A stretch of DNA of 64,000 nucleotides from Ancylostoma caninum (Eukaryota; Nematoda; Chromadorea; Rhabditida; Ancylostomatidae). The stretch covers positions 1 to 64,000 of the forward strand of contig JBAJFG010000163.1 in assembly GCA_037903475.1 (NCBI GenBank), given 5' to 3'. Position 1 is the first letter of the stretch. Each line of letters starts with the position of its first letter. The notes below the pieces were generated by a model. It was not told where the DNA came from and did no database searches. It was given only the letters and a program-made list of their open reading frames with translations. Position numbers and translations under genes: made by a program. This document shows, piece by piece, positions 55,101 to 62,897 of the stretch.

Positions 55101-56223
55101 TTAGCATCAGTTCTTTCGTCATGGTGATGCATTCATCCTTTCTGTTCAATACTTACTGCTTTTTACCTTAGTCGCAGTGGAAGAACTTGATGACCAAAGT
55201 ACGATGCATTTATATTTCAACATATCTCCTTTCATGTGATCCCTGATTCTGTTTTTTAATTGGCTCTCTTGTGTGAGGAGACCTTCTTTTCACTGACGAG
55301 AGCTGGGAGAAACTCTGTGCTCTGTGCTGAACACACGTATACACGGGCACACTACGGAAACTACAGGAAGGAAATTTAGCTTTTACTTTTCAGTTTCTCT
55401 TTGTAATTCACACATCTAAGAGCTATAGACTCCCGCATATCTGAAATTATTGGAAGAACTGCCGCTGGGCTACGTTCTACCTTACAGTCTCAACACAAAT
55501 GCGCGTGATTGACTTTGTGAAAAATTTGAGACTTTCTTGACGGTCTCTCTTGGAACAACACCGACCTGTCCCTCAAATCGGCCATCTCTCTGTCTCTGTC
55601 ACGATTGGTTTTCTCCAGCTCACGATTTTCTTCCCTCAGAGAGTCTATTTGCGCTCTGAATGCCTCTGTGGAATCGCCGGCTTCTGCAGATACGGTGATT
55701 CTTTCGCGAAGGGTGTCTAGTTCCTCCTGGAAAAAGCCGAGGATTTAAAAAGGGCCTGAATTTTTTTTGCAGAAACTTCTTGAAATGGTCACCTTCAATG
55801 CGATTTTCTGCTCCTCCCAGGCCTCCTCCTTCTCTGCCATTGCGACCGCTTCACGCTCTGCAACCTCTCTCAGTTCCTCAGCGGCTGTGAACGAGAAGCT
55901 CATCAGGAACCTGAGAAATGCATAGTTTCGGGACACTTGAATTCAAAATGGGAAGGAGTGGCTCACTTCATGGCATGGAATATCGTTTCCAACTCCGCTG
56001 GTGATTCGTTGCCCTCCAGGTCATACTATCAAACAGAATTTAAGGCGATGCTGTCAACAATGTTACCCGAATGTCCAGAATTCGCCCAAGACAGATAAAT
56101 GGAATGGAAGTTGGTTAAACATACCTCAGATAGCTTTTCGTACCATAAATAAATAGATGAAATGTCGTCGGTTTGATTATCCAAGAAATCATTGAGTGCA
56201 CTGTAGTTTATCTGCTGAGTCAT
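24611..56223 (-). CDS. cep-290: CEP-290-like ciliary transition-zone coiled-coil protein (whole gene)
   Basis: Long, almost entirely coiled-coil protein; CEP290 links axonemal doublets to the membrane at the ciliary transition zone, in nematodes in sensory-neuron cilia. I reconstruct 39 exons (listed in the four block entries), 5055 nt, about 1684 aa, all junction phases compatible. The protein is shorter than the roughly 2480-aa vertebrate form. Identification rests on E/K/R/L-rich heptad sequence with CEP290-like segments (LKFRDEQIARLTNHCTLLQ; EEVARWNERKRLEENL), plus position: from memory C. elegans cep-290 lies in the same Y47G6A interval as spg-7 and crn-1. Three introns seem to use GC donors. 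A 10.8-kb intron (27114-37873) is packed with LINE and minisatellite DNA. Other large coiled-coil proteins cannot be fully excluded. Confidence 0.8.
24998..25182. mobile_element. Foldback MITE, 'ACTCCAAA' family (copy 3)
   Basis: Left arm ATGGAACTCCAAAATGCC, right arm ending CGTTTGGAGTTTCC, with a GGGACTGCGGCGCGGCTC core mirrored by a GCCGCGCCGCAG-like core. It lies in the intron before the penultimate cep-290 exon. Confidence 0.75.
25545..26390. repeat. GC-rich repeat in a cep-290 intron
   Basis: Contains opposed copies of CGCCCACGCACGCG-type sequence (about 26130-26165 versus about 26300-26340) and other GC-rich inverted stretches (about 25845-26060). A 262-codon minus-strand frame crosses it but is low-complexity and repeats itself. 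Probably a decayed mobile element; class not determined. Confidence 0.5.
27651..28000. repeat. (TA)n microsatellite split by a small DNA element
   Basis: TA dinucleotide runs at about 27653-27678 and 27958-27998 flank the element at 27679-27957. Confidence 0.9.
27679..27957. mobile_element. 279-bp MITE with perfect 15-bp inverted ends
   Basis: Begins CAGTGGCGGACGCAG and ends with the exact reverse complement, followed by G/C homopolymer runs near both ends and an AT-rich core. It sits in (TA)n, so the target duplication cannot be read. A related core fragment (AAATGGGTCGCC...AAATAAAAAT) occurs at about 31311-31440. Confidence 0.85.
28321..28653 (+). pseudogene. LINE endonuclease N-terminal part (frame 1)
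   Basis: Carries the start of an AP-type endonuclease: DICTYNCRSA (catalytic N) and YDVICLQETK (catalytic E). Its useful frame ends at the G run at 28513-28520, where the following segment continues in the next frame. Removing one of eight Gs would restore continuity, so this is a +1 insertion or a homopolymer sequencing error. The first codon of the track is TTG, so the real start lies further upstream. Confidence 0.8.
28496..31111 (+). pseudogene. RTE-type LINE ORF: endonuclease (rest) plus reverse transcriptase
   Basis: 871 codons, but truly in continuity with the element only from about 28521. Endonuclease motifs GDFNALVG and TGSDHRLLRA; then a reverse transcriptase with GTAPGPDGI, NYRPIALLS, EQAGFRKG, KGVRQGDTISP and the catalytic FADDVVLV (about residue 619). 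The C-terminus has GRPFTRWSD and WSECGPH. These are the hallmarks of RTE LINEs, which copy themselves by target-primed reverse transcription. Apart from the upstream frameshift there is no break, so insertion was recent. Confidence 0.9.
31311..31545. repeat. Fragments of dispersed repeats after the LINE
   Basis: 31311-31440 resembles the core of the MITE at 27679-27957. 31480-31545 carries GACTTCCAGACTT and GCTCGCTTCGCTCGC, the reverse of sequence near 36148-36190. Confidence 0.55.
31984..32795 (+). repeat. Minisatellite, about 60-bp unit (forward orientation)
   Basis: About 13 units containing CACCGTTGGACCCGACTCCA, GGCGTTTCCCCACTTTTGGA and CGCCGGCGCACCCTTATCA. Single-base variation and rare indels. 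Open in all three plus frames (307, 169 and 244 codons), which is a product of the repeat, not coding evidence. Confidence 0.95.
32860..33015. repeat. (AC)n ... (TA)n ... (GT)n microsatellite cluster
   Basis: ACACAC-rich tract at about 32865-32893, TATATA at about 32925-32950 and GTGTGT tract at about 32976-33009. The AC and GT tracts are complementary and could fold back. Confidence 0.85.
33315..33762 (-). repeat. Minisatellite, same family, inverted
   Basis: About seven units that are the reverse complement of the 31984-32795 array (GGGTGCGCCGGCGTCCAAAA, GCGGGGAAACGCCT, AGTCGGGTCCAACGGCGTGA). The right end degenerates and contains a LINE-derived snippet AAAAGCCTGAAACG at about 33656, then joins LINE copy 2. 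Confidence 0.9.
33762..35052 (+). mobile_element. Truncated RTE LINE copy 2 within minisatellite DNA
   Basis: Starts abruptly at TGGAAGAGCTCCAAGACAGT, equal to position 29792 of copy 1, and runs to the same 3' end ATCAAAGTATCAAAGTAAG. Over the first 750 bases only a handful of differences from copy 1 were counted. Around 34510-34612 a segment of copy 1 (roughly 30541-30711) is replaced by about 100 bases that include minisatellite-like GTCGGGTCAACGGCGTG. The reverse transcriptase is therefore broken into two frames (33779-34615 and 34527-35003) and lacks its N-terminal half. Confidence 0.9.
35053..35700 (-). repeat. Minisatellite variant, about 60-bp unit (inverted orientation)
   Basis: About 10 units of GGTGCGCCGGCGCCCAAAGT, GGGGGGAGACGGGTCC and CTGCTGTGATAAG. 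Related to the 60-bp array but with its own consensus. The flank at 35053-35085 (ACGAAATTCGAGG...CGTGGC) is the inverse of 32825-32865, so the arrays at 31984-32870 and 35053-35700 form a large inverted arrangement. Confidence 0.9.
36148..36505. repeat. Inverted repeat pair
   Basis: 36272-36320 (ACATGAAACCTATACCGTTC, GACTCAGAATTGTGCCCT) recurs inverted at about 36455-36500, and ACTATATAGTA/TTAAACTCAT occurs at both inner edges. Possible foldback element. Confidence 0.65.
36835..37130. repeat. Inverted pair related to the 18.95-19.38 kb tandem repeat
   Basis: Left arm GGTGCTGAGCACGAATATCG ... ATAACCCCATTTTTGCATGG; right arm is its inverse (ATGGGGTTATCGTGCAAAA ... GTTCAGCACC), about 140 bp between arms. 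It shares GAGCACGAATATC and ACCCCATTT with the tandem array. Confidence 0.75.
37285..37430. mobile_element. Short foldback element (AAGTGCTCCG ends)
   Basis: Starts CAAGTGCTCCGGCTCGC and ends GCGAGTCGGAGCACTTG, 145 bp apart; an internal GGTCCCGCGAAGCGGGC hairpin is also visible. Non-coding. Confidence 0.7.
37874..39479 (-). CDS. cep-290: cep-290 exons, C-terminal half, five exons
   Basis: Transcript order: 39397-39479, 38974-39063, 38420-38526, 38143-38257, 37874-38089. The 72-codon exon 37874-38089 begins EEVARWNERKRLEENLS and is highly charged (K/E/R about half), the segment most reminiscent of the conserved C-terminal part of CEP290. For exon 38143-38257 the donor after GGCGAG is chosen because the next GT would leave an intron of only 26 bases. 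Introns here are short and ordinary. Confidence 0.85.
39490..40000. repeat. Repeat fragments in a cep-290 intron
   Basis: Contains CAAAGGGGGCTTCGTA and GGGGGCAAGCTGGGCTTCGT, related to AAAGGGGGCTTCGT blocks at about 41390-41450, and two copies of GCTTTGAGCGGC/CTCTTTGAGCGGCC near 39850 and 39915. Dispersed repeat, not coding. Confidence 0.55.
40738..41171. mobile_element. MITE with GATGCGTGCGT ends (copy 2)
   Basis: Terminal inverted repeats of about 35 bp: left GGCTAATTTACACCAGCTGC, right (reverse complement) GGCAATTCATACCAGATGCG, both followed by GTGCGT and AGACGC-type sequence. About 430 bp, CG-rich. Copy 1 is at 16026-16245. It lies in the cep-290 intron 39480-42685. Confidence 0.8.
42215..42478. 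mobile_element. Foldback MITE, GC-rich arms
   Basis: Left arm ATAAAACCACCTATCTGATC ... GCGCTGCGC and right arm (reverse complement) AAAACCGTCCATCTGGTCTG ... GCCGCGCC. About 260 bp, no ORF of interest. Confidence 0.65.
42686..49525 (-). CDS. cep-290: cep-290 exons, central part, sixteen exons
   Basis: Transcript order: 49067-49525, 48912-49004, 48342-48386, 48144-48239, 47918-48015, 47712-47844, 47185-47403, 46997-47129, 46473-46654, 44806-44919, 44489-44665, 43933-44176, 43681-43802, 42996-43175, 42862-42942, 42686-42785. The first (153 codons) includes LKFRDEQIARLTNHCTLLQ, close to a CEP290 motif, then a charged linker. 49067-49525 ends in GAG followed by GCAAGT, a GC donor. Exon 46997-47129 could instead start 18 bases earlier (in-frame alternative acceptor). 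The last exon may extend to 42669, but only the donor at 42685 keeps phase with the next exon. A Ser/Glu-rich acidic segment (43933-44176) and a Pro/Lys/Ser-rich one (42686-42785) interrupt the coiled coil. Confidence 0.85.
44972..45046. repeat. Strong perfect hairpin
   Basis: GTGTCAAGGCGCAGACGGTG and its near-exact reverse complement (CACCGTCTGCGTCTTGACAC) are separated by about 20 bases, CG-rich, directly left of the hAT-like element at 45064. Likely a tiny palindromic MITE. Confidence 0.8.
45064..46198. mobile_element. hAT-like element with ATTTACGA-motif ends (copy 1)
   Basis: 1135 bp flanked by ATTCGCAC (45056-45063) and ATCCGCAC (46199-46206), an 8-bp target duplication with one difference. 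Termini CAGAGATGGGCG / reverse complement CAGGGATGTGAG fit the hAT CAGGGATG pattern. Arrays of TTTACGA/ATTTACGATT lie at both ends. The interior shows minus-strand frames (NWLVRAWSGK) weakly shared with copy 2, perhaps a decayed transposase. Confidence 0.75.
47475..47670. repeat. Decayed ATTCGAA-motif fragment
   Basis: Clustered ATTCGAATATTCGAATAAT-type motifs in a cep-290 intron, like the element at 16682-17531; no clear ends. Confidence 0.55.
49067..49068 (-). promoter_or_regulatory. cep-290: GC splice donor of cep-290 (exon 49067-49525)
   Basis: The transcript strand reads GGAG then GCAAGTC at the junction, a consensus donor apart from GC. Intron 49005-49066 (62 bp) ends TTTCAG. No GT gives the required phase 0. 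Confidence 0.75.
49945..50809. mobile_element. hAT-like element of the ATTTACGA family (copy 2, left end eroded)
   Basis: Shares with 45064-46198 the segments AATAACGACAAG, GCTC..GGA.TGCAAATATGC, AGCAATATTAG, CGAGACTTCTGT and the right end ATTTACGA...ACATCCCTG. The left terminus and target duplication are not recognisable. Confidence 0.7.
51071..56223 (-). CDS. cep-290: cep-290 N-terminal exons, thirteen exons
   Basis: Transcript order: 56125-56223 (start MTQQINYSALNDFLD), 55967-56025, 55793-55910, 55566-55726, 53435-53498, 53241-53378, 53089-53192, 52602-52686, 52225-52293, 52104-52166, 51942-52042, 51242-51356, 51071-51172. The start was chosen because it is the first ATG after a possible acceptor (CATTTGTAG) and gives a non-coiled N-terminus with Asp/Tyr-rich ISSIYLWYEKLSE before coiled coil begins. 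Further upstream exons cannot be excluded. Exon 55566-55726 reads DSLREENRELEKTNRDRDRE. The 2.1-kb intron 53499-55565 holds a possible Penelope-type fragment near 54810-54870. Confidence 0.85.
52104..52105 (-). promoter_or_regulatory. cep-290: GC splice donor of cep-290 (exon 52104-52166)
   Basis: ACTCAG is followed by GCGAGTT. Phase 0 to the next exon (RELDKLRQL) is kept only with this GC site. Intron 52043-52103 is 61 bp. Confidence 0.7.
53089..53090 (-). promoter_or_regulatory. cep-290: GC splice donor of cep-290 (exon 53089-53192)
   Basis: GCCAG is followed by GCATTC. Phase 2 matches the next exon (R|YAELTAQHD). Nearby GT sites are phase-incompatible. Weaker consensus than the other two. 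Confidence 0.55.
54805..54870. repeat. Possible Penelope-like terminal fragment
   Basis: TATTGGCTAACATTTCGGTC...GCCTTCTTCAAAGC resembles TTGGCCGACGTTTCGGCAAC...ATCAAGGC near 62640-62680 beside the Penelope-like ORF. Short match, so tentative. Confidence 0.4.
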
Positions 56224-58573
56224 TCAAGACAGCACCTCCTTCCTACAAATGGGGTCTGGAGTTCTGTTCAGCACCTATTATAATCGCGATAAAATATGAG
56301 GGAGTCATCTATACTATTGCTGATGTATTTTATTAAACATTACTAGTAGGAGATTTTCTCTGAGAATGGAAGGAGAACAACATAGGAGAAGGAGATCTAA
56401 AACTGAATATTTCCTCCAAAGGAAAGTTATCACAAACATCAAAGAGTATTTGAGAAATCGCTAATATTAAACAAAACCTCCAGTTCGCACCAAATACGGA
56501 GTCTTTAGTATTTTTGCTGTTTCCACTTGACACAATTGTGTAGAAAAAGTTGAAAATGTTATCACTAATCGAGGGTGCCAATAGCCTCGTGATTAAAGTT
56601 TAAATGCGGTATATGCTGGTTTTAGAAATGAAATAGGATCCACATCATTAAATAGGATCTATTATATATTATAAAAGTATGATCCGCAAAAGAATTTATT
56701 GAAGAATAGGATCTATTATTATTAAAGAAAACGTTTGGAATTTCGCTTCTTGAATTTGCCATTTCCGCTAGTTTCACTGCATATTTTATCCATAAATCGC
56801 TTGTTGTGAGAGCACCTGTCCTAGCGCAGTATGTATACAGCGACGCTCTTTCATAACTTTCTTCGAGATGAGGCATTTTCTATTCTCCAGGAGTAGTCAG
56901 ACTGTGCATGTCATGGCGGTCTTTTTGCGCCACAGAAATATCATTGGAAAGTTAGAACTTTAAATCAATAGGATTGGGTGGATAATGATAATGTTCAGGC
57001 ACTTTGCTTTGGGGATTTTCGATCATTGTCGGGTTTAAAACTGAAAAATTTATGGACCATCCAAGCTAACGGATTTATGTGTCACGCTACAAAAGGTTAG
57101 ATAGAGTTACATCATATTTAGATCCGGACTCCTAAGTAAATTAATTGAAATTGATCGGTTCCTTTGCAGTACGCTTAAGAATTGCTTACATATTATTCCA
57201 AATCATTAGGAATGACAAATAGCACATTGACGACAAACGCTCTACGTTAACTTCTTGTGATTTGCCTTGTATCAAGATAACTCCAGAGAATTTAATGCAC
57301 ATGGCCACTTCCACGAGATAGTGATAACTACGTAGTGTAGACTGCACTGTAGAACGAAAAAGAAACGATACTTCAGGTTTTGATTTCTAGCAAAGACAAA
57401 GCGGTCACGGAGCAGAGCGGAGCATCTTATTTAGTTTGCAGAAAAGTTATCTGTCAGCGTTTGTCATGGTTGGACATCATACATCTTCAGCTCCAGCTAA
57501 AAGACACCAACAAGTTGTGCGCGGCTGCTATCGCTTCAATTAACCTTTGACTTTTTAAGAACACGAAAGGACAAGATAGGTAAGCTGCTGCTATTGATAT
57601 GAAATTCTTGCTAAAAGGCTTTGTTACCCCAATAAAAACCAGTTAATGATTGAATAAAAATATTTGGAAAAGCTCTTTAACCTATAAATTTGGAATAACG
57701 CTCTCTGTATTATTTAAGGGGCAGGAAAACTACGTTAAGCAAACCGGAAGAACCCGACCCGACCTGAGAGACCCCTTCAATGTGGGTTCTTGAATTTAAG
57801 TTAGTAAAATATTATTCAAAAACGCATTACAACAGAAATTCTGCACTAAGTTCGTGTACATGGGACTAGGTGTGGTTGATGGAAAATTTCTGCAGTAGGG
57901 TCACGCTGTTTGGTGACACCCCCGCTTTGCGCGCCTGAATTCGTTGCCAAGCAACTGATGCTTGTAGCTGGACAGACGAGCGGACAGGTCGCTTCGAGGT
58001 GCAATGAGGTTGAGCTTTACAAAGCAGGCCGTTCCTCCGCGCATACCGCTCGAGGACGGTTTGGTCTACCAGAGGAGGCGAATGTAAGGGTTTGTACCAA
58101 GAAACCTGACGTACATTGGCTTTTCTTTTTTTAATTGCCTCGGATTTTCGAGGTCTCTGCATCAACCCCGTTCATTTTAGGAACATTTTTTGCTAGGTTA
58201 GACGGGTAAAACAAAGGATTGGCAGATATGTTAGATAGATAAGTATAATACATACTAGGCTGCGAATTAACTTATGTTCAAAGATTTGGTATTTATTGTT
58301 CATTGTTTACGGTTTTGATTTCGAATTCTTTTGATATGCTTTAAGGTTTGGTGTTGCTTCCTAAAATTAAGTACAGTATTTTTCATAGAATAAATTCGCC
58401 TACCATAACAGGAGAATTCTCAGTCCCTCTCAATTTCAAAAAAGAATGATTATGAGTTTGCGGATGATCTCATCTGAAAAAAAAGTAATATGCATAGATT
58501 ATACAGGGTGCGTCATAAATATTGATGCACTGAAGTTATGCTGTGAAGAGGACAACATCCCGAAAACCACTAT
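56224..58573. other. Region upstream of cep-290, no gene recognised
   Basis: Should contain the cep-290 promoter. Short ORFs (for example about 56622-56876 minus, 57866-58165 minus) have no recognised domain. No RFX/X-box-like GTTNCC..GGNAAC palindrome was seen by eye near the start. Confidence 0.4.
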
Positions 58574-58581
58574 ATGTGCAT

Positions 58582-59713
58582 CAGGGATGAGCGGATTATC
58601 CGTATCCGGTTATCCGTTTTGCCGTTATCCGTAGGTTTTGGCCTATCCGTTATTCGCACCGTTATCCGGGTTTTGGCACCCGATAACGGTGCGGTTAAGG
58701 CCAGAATCAGTAGCTTTATTCCGCACGTTTCCTCAAGAGAGGATATCTTCCATTTCAAGAAGTATTAGCCGATCTAGCGTATTTTAGATCATGTGGTTTA
58801 TAATTTTGTAGCAGAGTACGAGAAGGTGATACAGCCTTGTACCTGCCCAAAAAGAAATGCTCTTGGCCATATTTTCTGGGTCGTCCGACAAAAGTCGGGC
58901 AATAACCTCGCAACCACCATTTACTTGCAAAGCTATCAACGACGTTGGCTAATGTTTGACCGTTACAACTGCAATTATTCTATCTCTTTATCGCATAGGC
59001 AGTTTTTTTTTGCCCCTAGTTTTTCGTGCGAAAAAATTCCGAAGAACCGGCGCAGTTGTAGAACTCTGTTTGACCATTAAGAACGTTGGAACTGGTGACC
59101 TCGCAACTCACCGATGAACAGTGTCTCTCAAACGTTCATTTTGGCTCTTCTTTGAACCCTACTGTTTCTATCGATTTTTGATTGTATTGATCAAATAGCG
59201 TTCGAAAGTCACACTCATAACAGTCAGTCAGTACTAGAAGGCGAAGTTTCAGCCCCGTTCAGCTCCCCACCTCCAAACAAAATGGATGCATCATCTTTGT
59301 ACTGAAAACACACGGACATCATCTGTCATCTCAAGCAACTAGTGTACCAATCAAATTAACAAGTATCCAAATTTCACTGAAAACTTCTGCTTCTATGACA
59401 AACTCTAGTGACTATGCTTAGTACATCTCTTCAAAATGACGCCATGATCAGCGTCGTGCTCTGAATTTTGATCGAACTTCACTGCGAATTTTGATGACTG
59501 AGAGGATGAAGAATTTGTGCAAATTCTTCTCTACAATGTTCATATCATATCTCACTTTCATTATCTTCAATATTGTAGAATGTGACATCTTGTAGCCTCT
59601 AGGCCACTTATCCGTTATCCGTTACCCGGTATCCGTTATCCGGTCATTTTTGGCCTATCCGTTATCCGCACCATTATCCGCGTCCCGAAAAATCTCGTAT
59701 CCGCTCATCCCTG
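58582..59713. mobile_element. hAT-like element with TTATCCG-motif ends
   Basis: 1132 bp flanked by an exact 8-bp duplication ATGTGCAT (58574-58581 and 59714-59721). Termini are CAGGGATGAGCGGAT and its exact inverse. Both ends (58582-58690 and 59605-59713) are arrays of TTATCCGTTATCCG-like motifs. No transposase recognised in the centre. Confidence 0.9.
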
Positions 59714-59721
59714 ATGTGCAT

Positions 59722-62600
59722 ATCCGAAATAAAGGTCATGTCTTAGCGAATACAAAAAATTTATTTATTTATTTATTTATTTCATGCACTCAATTGGTGC
59801 TCCATTACAAAGACAATAAATGCGGCAGGCCAGCTTGGCTATCCAGGTTACCCACTGACTGAATGCATGTGCACATAGCTGCATATGCAGCCCAGTATCC
59901 ATGCCCTGCCCTTAAGTAAATAGGACCTGTAAGAGAAAGTACCTGGTAGACATACTGCTTGAAGCCTTCGGGGATTACCACTAAAGACAGGCGATTGGCA
60001 CTGGGGAATGCCACTACTCATGCAGTGGTAAGCGATGAGCAGTCTAGGGGTGAATTTTCGGAAGTTAGGTATCCTCCGCCCAAACAAAAAATCCACTCCT
60101 GTTCGGAGAGCGCTCTCTCCTTTTAAAAGCAGTCACGAAGATGTCAGCAGAGAATATCGCCGATGCGCCGCAACTGAAGTTCGTCCATTATCCCTCCATA
60201 TCATAAAGAGGGTAAGCTACAGGAAAACGATACTCCTATGGGAAGTGGGGCAGGTCTTACTCTCCAAGCATCACATGAAAGCATGTCCTTGTTCGCAAGT
60301 CTTGTCGTGTTCCCGCCAAAGAAATGCATCTATGTTTTACCATAGAAATTTTTCCTTTTCTTGTTTCTCGTCCAAGCAATCTTCTAAGGACACATTCTCT
60401 TGCTTATCTTAGTTCTCATGACAAGATGAATCCATAGGTACTTTGGCAGGGCTTCGCTCTTGTGACAAGAGACATAAGTGATACGGGCCAAGTTTCAAAA
60501 ATTTACTTGAGGTACTTCAATTTGGCGGAGAATAGGCTTCCTTGTGAACCGATTTCCAGACTACGGATGACCCCATATGGTTATCTTAGGAAGCAAGAGC
60601 TGCGCTATCATCCACAGAAACACCATGCTCCCAAAGACTTATCTGTTCAAGATCTGGGACAAAGTCGACCTGAGTTAGTTGCGGCGCAGAGGCTGTACGA
60701 TCCCTCGTCGTCTCTGTGACTGCTTCAGCAAGGAAGGAGCCTGCTGTAAACAACAGTGCACTTATTCGGATAGCCAAGACATGGGTTTTATTCTGCATAT
60801 GCTTATTTGGAATGTTTTCTCATCTTCTCTTCTCTGCAGACTCATCTTAGGTGCATCAGTAATTCTGAGCACCCTGTAGACTTCGCACTTCGCAGCCTTC
60901 CCCACCAGCTGAGTTACTGGAAACGATTCAGTTATCAAAGATACCTCTGATTGTCTCATACTTTCTGCATTTTTCCCACATATTCAGTCTAACACACCCA
61001 GGATTTTGGGCGACAAAATTTTCCACATATCTCACCCCTAGGATGAGCAATCGAAGCTTGAGCATTTGTATTGGCTCTGGGAATTTATCTTCTATTCATC
61101 ACCATGGCAGAACTGTTGAAACTGAATTAGAAACAAATCAAGACTGCAGTTTTGCCTGTTTTTTTTTTCAAATTTCAAGAGCAGAGTTTTGTGTCTATTC
61201 TTGCTGGGACGAAAAGTAGTAATTTAGATTGGAGGAATGTCGCACAGCTCCTCTTGGGGTTTGCTACCCCCCCCCCACATATGGCAATAACCAAAGAGCA
61301 TCCATTCAAAACAACATATACATATCGTTCCCTACCAGCAACTGTAGCCAGACCATCCCTTTCTTAATTAGAAACCTGAGGATGAAAAAGCTCGACGAAT
61401 AGATGTCTCTCATACTGAATGGGTACCAGGCTGATCCTCGTTAAGCGGTCTACTTCACGCCTTTGTAGCGATGCACTCTAAAAATATAGGCCTCTTCTAC
61501 AAAATGAGATCCCTTCTCAGCAGCTGGACGATGAAAAAGCCCCGAAACACTGCCAGAAACCGAAACAATACCAAATGAAGGATACGGCGAATTGCAAAAA
61601 GCGCTCACTACGGTCCACTCAGTGTTTCTCACCTGCAATGTGCTTCCAAGGTGTAAACGGAATAACTTAGAAAATCAACTGCGTGAGCCCAGTGTTTCCC
61701 AATAAAATGGGTGCTACACCTCTGCACAGCACTGTTCAGCCACATCTCGTACAACAGACACTCCACAGGCTGGAGCGACTAGGCTATGAAGCTCTGTCTC
61801 GTACATTCGCGAGCATCTGAACGACTTCTTCGAGGAGAATTTCTCCGAAGTCTAAAGAGATACCAAAATTGCCTTCCGGAAGTTCGTCGATCCTAGAAGG
61901 CGCCACTCAAACTGTACGGTAACCGGAGAAAACTACCTTATCGGTAAAAATTTGCGGATTGTAACATTTCTAAACTTTTTTAAAAAGATCGACTCTGAAG
62001 CGAGTTATGACGTTCAGAATCAAAGAAGGCACGAAAACGTGCCTTATTTTTGCACCAACCTAGTAGCTTCACCATCGGAAAATTCAGATGGTTCAAGTTC
62101 AACTAGCCTCTTGAAAAATTTGCACGCTATAACCATGTCATTTCTTTTCTTCTCCACTCTAAAGTCCTTAGTAGAAAGAATTTGTCTCTCTCAGTTCTTC
62201 TGGGAATCTTCGTGTACATAAAATATCTTCGGAGCAACGCTGAGAAAAGAAGGAGCATTTCATTCTTCATCACATCCTCGAGTATAGTCTTTGTACATCT
62301 TTCCAGGTCTGATACGCCTAGCTTGTACTTTCATCAATTAGTGAACCAAAGTTAGCGGTGTGCCAAATATTGTATTTGGCCGCCACTGTACGTGCACGGA
62401 ACTATTGGGTCCTCACATAATTTGCTGATATAAAAATTTTGTAAAGGTCTGTAAGGATTGACTCCTAATTTCAGTTTTCCGCCTCCTCCTGTACTACCTT
62501 GAAATAAGTGATGTTGTAAACATTTCACTACCTATCATAGGATGTAGTATATTCCATGTTCTCCTGTCGTAAAACCTGGGCATCTTGTTTAACAATTTCT
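59722..62600. other. Unannotated intergenic stretch
   Basis: Contains a (TTTA)n run at 59760-59790. Longer frames at 59805-60412, 60462-60959, 61152-61367 and 61952-62221 show no recognisable domain. Some may be old mobile-element coding remnants. Confidence 0.4.
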
Positions 62601-62897
62601 CCACTTGCTCTGCCGTACAGGTTGTTATAAATACTTTTCATTGGCCGACGTTTCGGCAACACGCCGTTATCAAGGCCTGAAAGTGGGTCAATTTTTACGA
62701 AATCGCGATCTATACCATCAAACACCTATTCTGAAAGGTGCATTCGACTCATCCCGAACAGCTAACGGCAAACATCAGACGCGGGAGACGAACTCACCAA
62801 ATATGCCACCGAGAGGCGGAGAGTGTCCGCACCACAATACGAGACTGTCACCAGCGGATGAGTGAGCATTGCTCAGCTCGTGCTATCTGGGACAATC
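62601..62897 (-). mobile_element. 3' flank of the Penelope-like element
   Basis: Follows the ORF stop on the minus strand. Contains CATTGGCCGACGTTTCGGCA and CACGCCGTTATCAAGGCCTG, the GACGTTTCGGC-type sequence seen next to Penelope-like ORFs; assignment by position and from memory. Confidence 0.5.

Noticed and set aside
56224..56700. X-box (RFX) promoter motif expected for a ciliary gene
   Set aside because: Looked for a GTTNCC-type palindrome upstream of the cep-290 start and did not see one; a matrix scan would be needed.
57866..58165. Possible coding exon on either strand
   Set aside because: Both strands are open for about 75-100 codons but no domain or matching splice partner was recognised.
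59805..60412. Possible gene or retroelement coding remnant
   Set aside because: Overlapping frames on both strands; no motif strong enough to name.
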